Positions 1-8,903 of a stretch of 64,000 nucleotides of DNA are shown in pieces. Where the stretch lies: the NCBI GenBank assembly GCA_034509425.1, contig JAVTVJ010000553.1:372001-436000 (forward strand), given 5' to 3'. The position numbers and the translations under genes were made by a program. The DNA comes from Eopsaltria australis. Taxonomy: Eukaryota > Chordata > Aves > Passeriformes > Petroicidae. The notes beneath the pieces are model-generated. The model made no database searches. It was not told the origin of the DNA and worked only from the letters and a program-made list of their open reading frames with translations. The first letter of the stretch is position 1. Each line of letters begins with the position of its first letter.

Positions 1-162
1 TGAAATGCAAGACTCGTGTTACCCACTGAATGGTCCTGCTGTATAAATAGAAAGCTGTGGTGAGCAACAACACAACCCCTCAGTACCAGGAAGAGGAGAA
101 GGGATAGAGTGTAGCTGGGGAATTTGGTGATTTTCTGGTGTTATATAAGATATTTCCTTGTA

Positions 163-352
163 GAATCCCAGGATGGTTTGGGTTGGAAGGGACTCAAAAG
201 CCCATCCAGTTCCAAACCTCTGCCATGGGCAGGGGCACCTTTCACTATCCCAGGTTGCTCCAAGCCCTGTCTAACCTGGCCTTGGACACTTCCAGGGATG
301 GAGCAGCTTCTCTGGAAGTCTCTTCCAGTGCCTCACCACCCTCACAGATGTT
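163..352 (-). mobile_element. CR1 LINE 3' fragment
   Basis: Reverse-orientation CR1 3' end. It starts with the complement of the 'ccattctgggattctgtg' terminus, followed by the 'ttgctccaagccctgtc' and 'cttggacacttccaggg' blocks. It is 5'-truncated and non-coding. Confidence 0.85.
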
Positions 353-632
353 TCTCAAAGGCTGCTGAACAAGCTGATGTATTTTAGATACAGAGAAAAA
401 GAGTCCTCACTCCTCTGAGTCATGACCAAACCAAAAAATCTCTTGAAAACCCACAGAAGTTTAATAAGTTCAAAATCCCTGAATTAAAAAAAATTTTAGG
501 GTCTTAATCAGTCTTAATCAACCATAAATATATCAGCACATGGTGAAGTTTGCAGTGGGTGTGTTATTCCCAGAGAGATAAATGCTGTGATGGAGGATGG
601 GAAAGGCCTCCGTAAGAGTTGTCATTGATGAC

Positions 633-846
633 CTAAAGAAATTCTTCCCTGTGAGAGTGGGGAGGCCCTGGCACAGGGTGCCCAGAGAAGCTGTGGCTGC
701 CCCTGGATCCCTTGGAAGTGTCCAAGGCCAGGTTGGACAGGGCTTGGAGCAGCCTGGGACAGTGAAAAGTGTCCCTGCCCCTGGCAAGAGAGTGGAACTG
801 GATGATTTTAAGGTCCTTCCAACCCAAACCATTCTGGGATTCTTTG
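633..846 (+). mobile_element. CR1 LINE 3' fragment
   Basis: Sense CR1 3' end. It contains 'gtgcccagagaagctgtggc', then 'tccaaggccaggttggacag', and stops at 'accattctgggattctttgg'. It is 5'-truncated. Confidence 0.88.
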
Positions 847-1135
847 GTGTCACAGCCTTTGAAAAATTGCCAGAAGCCTTTGAAAAACAAACCAGACTTG
901 CCCCCAAAAACTGCAGAGGCAGCTGATTTCCCCTGTCCCACCCTTCCTCTGGGCAGTGCCATCTGGAGCCTCCAGGGCTGAAGTTCCTCAAACTTCCAGA
1001 AAAAAATTGCTGTCCTGGCTTGGTGTCCCCCTTGCCCTTTCACTGCTGAGACTTCTCCTATTTTTGCTTTTCCCACTTTCTCAGCTTTTCTTTGAATACC
1101 TTGAACCCTCTTACCAGAAAGACCTTGGGGAATAA

Positions 1136-1572
1136 AGGATGATCTCAACCAAGAATGTTTGGGTGCAGCCTGTGTTGCTGCAATGTGGGGCTTGGACTTC
1201 ACCAACATTTTTTGACTTCTTCATTGAGACAAAAACTGGATCTCCTGGAGGTTGTTTGGTGTGGGTTGTGTGGAATAAAATCCCAGAATTCCAGAATGGT
1301 TTGGGTTCACAGAAACCTTAAATCCCATCCCATTCAACCATCCCAGGACACCTTTCACTATCCCAGGTTGCTCTAAGCCCCATCCAACCTGGCCTTGGAC
1401 ACTTCCAGGGATGGGACAAATCTCCAGGAGAATGATAAAGGATGATCTGGCTACTCCACCAAGAGAGGGTGGGTGCAGCCTGTGTGTGGGTCTTGGACTT
1501 CACCAACATTTTTGGACTTCTTAATTGAGACAAAAACTGGATCTCCTGGAGGTTGTTTGGTGTGGGTTGTGT
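1136..1572. repeat. ~300-bp imperfect tandem duplication
   Basis: A roughly 130-bp block with 'cttggacttcaccaacattt' and 'aactggatctcctggaggtt' occurs at about 1139-1272 and again at about 1440-1572. Each copy is followed, with different spacing, by a reverse-oriented CR1 piece, so the duplicated unit probably carried the CR1 with it. Confidence 0.8.
1274..1424 (-). mobile_element. CR1 LINE 3' fragment
   Basis: Reverse-oriented CR1 3' end with 'ccagaatggtttgggtt' near the start and 'cttggacacttccaggg' at the end. It belongs to the first copy of the local duplication. Confidence 0.82.
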
Positions 1573-1682
1573 CCCTTGGGTGGAATCTGAGATATTCTGT
1601 TTGCCTTGGCTGGGGAGGCAGAGTGAAGCCCTGCATGGGAGTTTGCACCACCCAACTTTAGGTGAAAAATGAAGGAGAAGTA

Positions 1683-1842
1683 GGAATAAAATCTCAAAAT
1701 CCCAGAATGGTTTGGGTTGCAAGGGACCCCAAAGCCCATCCAGTTCCAAACCTCTGCCATGGACAAGGACACCTTCCACTATCCCAGGTTGCTCCAAGCC
1801 CTGTCCAGCCTGGCCTTGGACACTTCCAGGGATGGGTGATGT
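1683..1842 (-). mobile_element. CR1 LINE 3' fragment
   Basis: Reverse-oriented CR1 3' end following the second copy of the local duplication. It ends just upstream of a TXNDC16 exon, about 80 bp before the splice acceptor. Confidence 0.85.
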
Positions 1843-1919
1843 CCCTAGGATGATGCCAGCTCTGTGTGCAGCACATTTGGTGTGTGTCCAACCCCTCTGT
1901 GCCCATCCCTGTTTTTCAG

Positions 1920-2058
1920 ATCCCAAAAATACTCCGTGTCCCCCCCTGCTCTCCTCCTGGCCCGGAGCGGAGGCCGCAGCATGGAAGGCATCGCTCTGTC
2001 CAAACGCAGCGTGCAGGACATGCTGCAGATGATCAGATATGAGCTGCTGGATGTTTTT
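1920..2058 (+). CDS. TXNDC16: TXNDC16 exon (fourth from the end)
   Basis: The acceptor is tttttcag at 1912-1919 and the donor is gtgagt at 2059. The exon is entered with one base completing a codon and leaves in phase 0. It encodes a block containing [20 protein letters not shown] and ELLDVF, typical of a helix in a thioredoxin-like fold. Confidence 0.85.
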
Positions 2059-5000
2059 GTGAGTAAAAATAAAATCAAAATGTCCTTTTTCCACTGCAGT
2101 CATTTGCAGAGCCCTGATTACAGCGTGGAGTTCTGCGGAACGGCCGCGTCCGCTCGTTATTTTTATCGTGCTGGGTTTGTTTTTAAATTTTATGACTTGG
2201 AGCAGGGAGTCTGGACAGAAATCTGCTGTTTGCTGTGTGGTCTTGGAGCAGGAGACCCTGGAGTTGAGGGACTGGCCTCAGAGTCACTCACCTGCTGCAG
2301 CAGTGGCTTGGCCTCTCTCAGGGTCTGTTCCCTATTCCTGGGAGTTTTTCCATGTGCCTTTTGGAGCCTCTCCCTGCTCTGCTCACATCTCCATCTCCAA
2401 GCTCACACAGACTTGGGTTGGGCAAAGACATCTTCAAGTGCACCAAAATCCCAGCTTTCCACATTCCACGTGGGCACTGCAGCCCTGCTTAACCCCTGCA
2501 GCCTCATGTAAGAGCAGAGAGTGGAATTCTCTCCTGTTTTCTCCTCCCCATAACCCCCAGTTTCTTGTTTGTGACATCTTGCAGCCAGAAATCACCGTGA
2601 CAAACCTGCCTCGGTACTTGCAGCTCAGAAAGCCTTTCCTCATCCTGTTCAGTGCTAGTGACATCAGTCAGATGGAAAGCAAGGAAATGCTGAAGGTGGC
2701 AAAAGGAAAACCCCAGCAGGAATTTGTGGCTTGCTGGTTGAACCTGTGAGTGTTTGAAAAATCTCTTCTTTCCATTAATTCGCTCTGAGCCTTGCAGAAA
2801 AAAAGCCCTGAGGCTGCAATTACTGAAAACACGAGCTGGTAATGTGATTATTGGGTCTGAAATCATGAGGAGTTGGGAGGTCAAACCATTGAGCAATGGT
2901 TCACTCAGTGTTCTGGGCAGCTGCAGAAATTGCCTGACAAAGTAAAATTAGTAAATATTTAATTGATTGCAGAAAGCGTTTTTTCGATAGAGGAAAACGT
3001 TCTCTAGTGCTTGTAGGAGCTTGACCCCGGGTCTGGTGTTTTTTGTATTTTTTGTTGCATGTGGGAGGAAAAAAAAAAGGAAACTTGCCCTCCTGGAATG
3101 TCTTATGGTGATTTTCCACCAGCAGTTAGAGGGAATGACTGGTCATTGACTGGGGAAAGAAAGTTTTCACAAGAAGGTTCAACCAGAAACCCTATAAATT
3201 AAACTTAGTAAATATTCAAGCAACAAAATTAATTCAAGACCTCAGAAATAAAAGGTTGTAGGAAAGGGGATTTTTTTTTTTTTAAATCCTCCCCTTCTTA
3301 GTTGCATTTTGAAGTTTTGGGCTCTGTTTGTTTTGCCCAAGCCCAGGGAAACTTCAGTGGCTTAATCATAACGTGCTTTGAAGTCTGAGAAGCGCCGTCC
3401 AGCGTGGGCTGGAGTTTGGCTGAGGGGGAAAATGCACATGTGCTCAGGGACAAGGGGATTGAGCTGCCAGTAATGCACCAGAAATGAGAGCCCTGGAACT
3501 CCCCCACCTACACATCTGCCTTTGCTCTGCCCTCCTGAGACACCAAAAACCTTCCTGTGCCAGAGCAAAATGGCATTGCCACAAAACAGGGCAGAATTCC
3601 AGAGTGGTTTGGGTTGGAATGGACCTTAAAGACCATCTCATTCCAAACTCTGTCCCCAGGGCAGGGACACCTTCCACTATCCAAGAAATCCCATCCAACC
3701 TGGCCTTGGACACTTCCAGGGATCCAGGGGCAGCCACAGCTTCTCTGGGCACCCTGTGCCAGGTCCTCACCATCCTCACAGGGAAGAATTCCCAGTATCC
3801 CATCTATCCCTGCTCTCTGACAGCCATTCCCCCTCATCCTGTCACTTCATGTCCTTGTCAAAAGTCCCTCATCCTTGAAAAAGGCCCTCATTCCCAGCTC
3901 AGACCTGGAGCATCGCTCTCAGCCCCAAAATAGTGCTGGAATGACTCAGCACCATTGTGGGCTTGTGTCCCTCTGCCTCAGTGTCCTGTTTCCACTCTCC
4001 CTGTGTCACTTGAGGAATTTGCCTCTCCATCCCTGTGGAATTGCTGTCACCATGGGCCAGTGGCAGCTGCAGGACCTGTCCCACTCTTATCCCACCTGTT
4101 CTTAGAAGGTTTTCCACCTTTTCTCCACCTTCCTACAGGGTTTGCCCTACTCAAGGATTTCTCCACACATCCAGGCTGTTGTCTGCTTTCTCTCCATTGG
4201 ATCCTAACAGGCTCCTTAAGGCATCAAGCTTATAAACAGTGCTTAGAATCAGAGAATCCTGGAATGGTTTGGGTTGGAAGGGACCTTAAAGCCCATCCCA
4301 TTTTTCCATGGGCAGGGACACCTCCCACAATCCCAGGTTGCTCCAAGCCCTGTCCAGCTTGGCTTTGAATCCTTCCAGGGATGATGCTTCTGCATTCCCA
4401 CACAACTGTGCTTTGCTGAGTGTGACTCAAGGGCTTTTGTGTTTTTTTGGCTCTCAGTGCTGTTGTGTGATTCAAACCTGAATCTCCTCTTCCCAATAGG
4501 AAGAAGACTCCAGTGGGACACGGCATCCTGAGGACCTACTTTTCCACCACCCCTTCCTTGCCCATTCTCCTCTGGGTGAACCTCCATGCTGGGGGTCAGG
4601 TATTCAAGTTCCCATCAGAGCAGCCCATCACTGAGATGAACATCTTGTCGTGGCTGGAGAAGCTCCAAGCAGGGCTGGAGATTCCCAGCAGTAAGTGGGC
4701 CCAGGTTTATAACGTTCCCAAGCACACACTGTGAGCTCCAGTCTGTTTATGGGAAGATACTACGTGCAATAAATTGTCTGCCCTGGAATTTAATGATGGA
4801 AAAACCAGCTCTGCTTGTCAGAGCTGCAGAAGTACAAATAGTCCAGCCAGGAGAGAATGCCCACACTCACAAGTTTGCTTTGGGACTGTTTAATGCTCAG
4901 AGCCAAACGTGGATAGTTTGGAATCGACATCTTTTCCCTGTGATAATCCCCAAATCTGGCTGTGTTTTCCCATTCCCAAACACAGCTTGCTCATAAAAAC

Positions 5001-5982
5001 CCTCCCAGCTCCCAGTTGTCAGTGTGAGGAGTTGCTGCTTTTTAGGCACCTTCCTGCATTTCTTTTTGGGTGGGAAACCATGAGGAAGCTGGTGTTTTAC
5101 TGGGGTTTTTGGGACGTAAAGGGTTGGCTTGTGCTGTGAAGCTTTTCACTGTATCTCTCCTGTCTTGATGAGCCTGAGGAAGCCAGCATGGATCTGCCTT
5201 CCTCAAGTGAGCTGGAGAGGGGCTTGGACAAGGGATAGAGGGACAGGACACAGGGCATGGCTTCCCACTGCCAGAGGGTAGGGATGGATGGGATATTGGG
5301 AACTGGGAATTCCTGGCTGGGAGGGTGGAGAGGCCCTGGGATAGAATTCCCAGAGAAGCTGTGGCTGCCCTTGGATCCCTGGCAGTGTCCAAGGCCAGGT
5401 TGGATGGGCTTGGAGCACCCTGGAATAGTGGAAGGTGTCCCTGCCCAGGGGAGGGAATTGGAACAAGATGGGATTTAAGGTCCCATCCAACCCAAATCAT
5501 TCTGTGGTTCTGTGATCTTTCAGAAAAGATTTTTAATGTTGTGTTCATTAGAAATGGGAGGGCAAAAAAGTTGTAATTCCTTGGGAAAGGAGATATCCCT
5601 GGAGATGGGGCATGACTCACTCACTACTAACTAGGACTGTGTTTGCTGCTCAGGTACCCTCTCTGAGGAAGACTGGAAGCCACCACTCCCTGCTTACGAC
5701 TTCCTCCAGATGATGGAGCCATCCATGCCTGAGCTGTCCCCTCGCACTCCCCCCCACCCAGGGGACACCCCGGCGCCACACCCACCCAAAAGCCCTGGAG
5801 GTGACACTGCCGGAGGGGACCCTGCCAGAGGGGACCCTGCTGGAGGAGACAGTGCCACCCAGGAAGAGCCACCCCAGCAGAGCACGGCACAGGAAGTTGG
5901 TTCCCTTGGGCGGGGCCTGCGGGGGACAGCCCCGAGGCTGGCGGCCAGGGACAAGCAGAGCAAGAGGCACAGCGAGCTCTGA
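1920..5982 (+). CDS. TXNDC16: TXNDC16 (ERp90), 3' part: last four coding exons
   Basis: Thioredoxin-domain-containing protein 16, an ER luminal glycoprotein. Four exons join in one frame: 1920-2058, 2585-2745, 4500-4690 and 5654-5982 (phases 2/0, 0/2, 2/1, 1/stop). All have canonical acceptors (cag or tag) and GTGAGT or GTAAGT donors. They encode about 270 residues, the C-terminal third of a family of about 825 residues. Recognition rests on the blocks [34 protein letters not shown] and [19 protein letters not shown], which match the human protein as I remember it. No CXXC motif lies in this part. The end of the protein differs from what I recall of mammals: a Gly/Asp/Pro/Ala-rich repeat and then a terminal HSEL, which resembles a KDEL-type ER retrieval signal. 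Upstream exons lie off the left edge. PTGER2 follows on the other strand, as in the human block. The identification is firm; the tail needs transcript support. Confidence 0.9.
2585..2745 (+). CDS. TXNDC16: TXNDC16 exon (third from the end)
   Basis: The acceptor is ttgcag ending at 2584 and the donor is gtgagt at 2746. Entry is in phase 0 and two bases are left over. It encodes [20 protein letters not shown] through FVACWLNL. The downstream intron (2746-4499) carries a CR1. Confidence 0.9.
3590..3895 (-). mobile_element. CR1 LINE 3' fragment
   Basis: Reverse-oriented CR1 in the TXNDC16 intron 2746-4499. It runs from 'agagtggtttgggttggaat' through 'tctctgggcaccctgtgcca' to the 'tatcccatctatccctgctc' block, so more of the body is kept than in most copies here. 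Confidence 0.85.
4247..4392 (-). mobile_element. CR1 LINE 3' fragment
   Basis: Reverse-oriented short CR1 3' end ('atcctggaatggtttgggtt' to 'ccttccagggatg'), about 110 bp upstream of the next TXNDC16 exon. Confidence 0.83.
4500..4690 (+). CDS. TXNDC16: TXNDC16 exon (second from the end)
   Basis: The acceptor is cccaatag ending at 4499 and the donor is gtaagt at 4691. One base completes a Leu codon. It then encodes [35 protein letters not shown] and a helix [16 protein letters not shown]. It leaves in phase 1. Confidence 0.9.
5203..5518 (+). mobile_element. CR1 LINE 3' fragment
   Basis: Sense CR1 in the last TXNDC16 intron. It contains 'cttcccactgccagagggta', 'ggatggatgggatattggga' and a terminal 'cattctgtggttctgtga'. 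It ends about 135 bp before the terminal exon. Confidence 0.85.
5654..5982 (+). CDS. TXNDC16: TXNDC16 terminal coding exon, with Gly-Asp-Pro repeat and HSEL end
   Basis: The acceptor is gctgctcag ending at 5653 and the stop tga is at 5980-5982. It encodes the conserved [20 protein letters not shown], then a proline-rich stretch. A short repeat follows whose units read [20 protein letters not shown], encoded by near-identical 15-base units at about 5800-5860. A basic segment ([11 protein letters not shown]) and terminal HSEL close the protein. The repeat is probably a small lineage-specific expansion. Confidence 0.88.
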
Positions 5983-6851
5983 GAGCTGCGGTGGGGAGAG
6001 GTGTGGGACTGCCCTGGAAAACCTCACACTTCCCCAGCCTTTACTCCAAGGAGAGAAGTGGTTTCAGCTGTCAAGGGATGGTGAAGGGAAAGGCCACTCA
6101 CTGCTGCAGAGTGCTGGTGGCTTCTGATGCCAGGGACATGTGTGTACATGCCAGTGTTGTTCCCTGGCTGCTGTTGGGAGCTCACCGAGCAACAAACTAC
6201 ACTGGAAAAGAGAAATCAGCCCTGCTCTGTAGATCTCCCAAATCTCAGAGTTGCTTCAGTTGCCCCTTAGCAGGAAGGGGTGATTGATTCCAAGGTGAAA
6301 AGCCCATTTCTCTCCTCCCTGGTTGCAGGAGAAGCTCTTGATGTGTGACAGCAAATCCTGCGATTCCATCTGTGCTGGAACCATGTGGAGCCAGCATTCC
6401 ACCACTCCAGGGCTGCTCCAGCCAGCCCCCAGTTGTGTTTACACCTGACTTGTGACCCGAATTCGTGAGCATCAGGAGGTGAGGAGGATCTGGTCAAAGC
6501 AGATTTATTCCAGAGGCCAGAGCTCAGGTCACACAACAGCCCTGAATAGCTGGGACAAAACTCTGCCAGCAAATCCCGAGGGTGGGCAGGTTGGGAGATG
6601 GCTTTCCTCACTGCTGGCATTTTCTTGGGCACGAGCCCAGGGGGTTATTTGCAGCCTCCATTTGTCTTTGCTCTCAGTGACAGCAGCGAGGTTGGTGCCT
6701 CCTGAGCTGGGAATGGTGCAAGGAGCAAGGTCTGTGGAAAGCTCAGTGCTGTGGGAGAGATGAAGGGCAAGGCTGGACCCTTCCAAGGTGGGATGAAGCT
6801 GCTTTAGATCCAGAACTAAATGGGGAGATGCAAAACCTGGGGACAAGAAAT

Positions 6852-6922
6852 GGCAGGGGGTTGAAAGCAGATGGTCTTTAAGGTCCCTTCCAACTCAAGC
6901 CATTCCAGGATTCTGTGACCAT
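6852..6922 (+). mobile_element. CR1 LINE 3' terminal scrap
   Basis: Only the last ~70 bp of a sense CR1 remain: 'ggtctttaaggtcccttcca' and 'ccattccaggattctgtg'. Confidence 0.75.
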
Positions 6923-7380
6923 TCCACTCCCTTCAATGAACACCTCCCTTCCACAGCACTACTGAGATGTGCTGGGAGGGTCAGACCCTCCTCCTCCTCC
7001 TCCTCCTTAGGACTCTGAAATTACTGGGAAGAGGAAGAAATGCTGGTAAGGGAGTGCTGAGAGCGTTGCAAACTCTCTGTTTCTCATCCTGCAAGCAGCA
7101 CACATGGCTGTGAGTCTTTTGAAATACCCAGAAATAGATCATTAGTCCGGGGCTCTCCTGGAAGCCCTTAATTGCAAGAGAAAATTTTTGGACTGAGTGA
7201 CAGGCTTTGAGCCAAAATGTATGTATTTAAAGGAATAAACTGCAGCCTGCTGATCAAAGGCTTTATTCCCAAGGGAAGGGCGTGAGCAGATCCTTCGTGT
7301 GTTCCCGTCATTCCTCTGCTCCATAAGGTCCTTAGGACTGCACATTGCTCATTTCCCATCCTGGCCCTGGTCATCAGCAG

Positions 7381-7625
7381 CAAATCCCAGAATGGGTTGG
7401 GTTGGAAGGGATCTTAAATCCCATCTCATCCCACCCCTGCCATGGGCAGGGACACCTTCCACTATCCTAGGTTGCTCCAAGCCTCATCCAACCCAGCCTT
7501 GGACACTTCCAGGGATCCAGGGGCAGCCACAGCTTCTCTGGGAATTCCATTCCAGGGCCTCCCCACTCTCACAGCCAGGAATTCCCAGTTCCCAGTATCC
7601 CATCTCTCCCTGCCCTCTGGCAGTT
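7381..7625 (-). mobile_element. CR1 LINE 3' fragment
   Basis: Reverse-oriented CR1 from 'cccagaatgggttgggttgg' to 'cagtatcccatctctccctg', with little internal decay. Confidence 0.86.
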
Positions 7626-8505
7626 TGAAGTGCAATCATTGGGGTTTTTCATTGCATCTTAAATAAACTCCACTCAAGTAAACTCCTCTGCATCTGTTTT
7701 GGGTGGTGGGAGCGGGTGCCCCTCATCAGCAGGATCCCTTCCTTTCACAGGGTTTGTGGGAGACCCTTTGAGGAGCATTTCCAGGTCCCCGCTTTTCTCC
7801 ACGTGTCCTTTTCCAGGCGCAGCCCTTGTCCCGTGCAGGCCTGGGGCAGCAGTTTGTCACTAGGGGTCAGTGCCACCTCTCCGTTGTGGCTTCGCGAATC
7901 GCTGCCTCTCCCAGTGCTGCCGGGGCGTCACCACCGAGGCGCTGGAGGTCAGGAGCAGCTTCCCAGTGGGATTCTGTTGGGATGCTGCTGGGTGAGGGGC
8001 TGTGCCTCGTGAGTCCCGGTTCTGCTGGCTTTGTCCCCAACATCACCAGTGGGATCCATCAGCTCCAGCCTTCTAGGCTGGGTTGGCATCCCGGAGCTTT
8101 AGGCTGAGCCCACCTTGCTGGTGCCAGCACAGATTTGGGAAGGGATGGGGTGTCCCATCACTGCCAGAATCCAGCTGAACCACCAACTGTGGGTTTGCTC
8201 TGGATGCAGGTCATGGTCCTGGACCACATCAGGTGGCTTTGAGTTAATTGGGGTTTTATTTTTCTGTACAAAATGTCTTCTCCATTGTGTAGCCCAAACA
8301 GGGACATCCGTGGAGGCAGAAATGTGCCAGGAAATGTATGGACAAGGAGAAAACCTTAGGGATACTGAGGGCAGTGTGATGGGGTCTGCATCCCAAAGTT
8401 CCCTCATTCACCAGAGGAAACACTCCAGCTCTTGACTGTTTCCAACAACTCCAGCTCTGGGGGCAGAGTAGGGTGGAAAGAAACACTCAGAGGGTGTTTA
8501 TGGGA

Positions 8506-8641
8506 TCAGAGCCACAGTGGTTTGGGTTTAAAGGTTGAAAGGGACCTTTAAAGGGCATCCAGTCCAACCCTGCTATGGACAGGGACACTTTCCACTGGAC
8601 AAGGCTGCTCTGAGCCCCATCCAACCTGGCCTGGAATTACA
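8506..8641 (-). mobile_element. CR1 LINE 3' fragment
   Basis: Reverse-oriented, more diverged CR1 3' end ('ccacagtggtttgggttt' to 'catccaacctggcctgg'). It lies directly upstream of the 33-bp minisatellite. Confidence 0.75.
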
Positions 8642-8705
8642 GCCTTGGGTGAGAAGTGAGGCAGAGGAGCTCGTGTTCTGGGGGGCAGCTGTGAGGGACA
8701 GAGTG

Positions 8706-8903
8706 AGGAGGCTGGAGGAGCAGGATCTGTCCTGTCCCAGGAGGCTGGAGGAGCAGGATCTGTCCTGTCCCAGGAGGCTGGAGGAGCAGGATCTGTCCTG
8801 TCCCAGGAGGCTGGAGGAGCAGGATCTGTCCTGTCCCAGGAGGCTGGAGGAGCAGGATCTGTCCTGTCCCAGGAGGCTGGAGGAGCAGGATCTGTCCTGC
8901 ACA
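8706..8903 (+). repeat. 33-bp minisatellite, six copies
   Basis: Six head-to-tail copies of a 33-base unit that begins 'aggaggctggaggagcagga' and ends 'tctgtcctgtccc'. The copies are identical or nearly so apart from the end of the last one. Because 33 is a multiple of three the array is open in several frames, but nothing suggests a gene. Confidence 0.95.

Larger units (their letters stand above)
1..1919. other. TXNDC16 intronic DNA at the left edge
   Basis: No coding exon is recognisable before the acceptor at 1917-1919. The stretch holds four CR1 fragments and a local tandem duplication, annotated separately. By inference it is part of the TXNDC16 intron that precedes the first exon in the window. 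Confidence 0.6.
5983..8705. other. Intergenic spacer following TXNDC16
   Basis: The first kilobase or more is presumably the TXNDC16 3'UTR. An AATAAA at 7234-7239 is one possible polyadenylation signal; others cannot be excluded. Three CR1 pieces and a short CTC run at about 6988-7007 are present. No coding exon is recognised. Confidence 0.45.
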
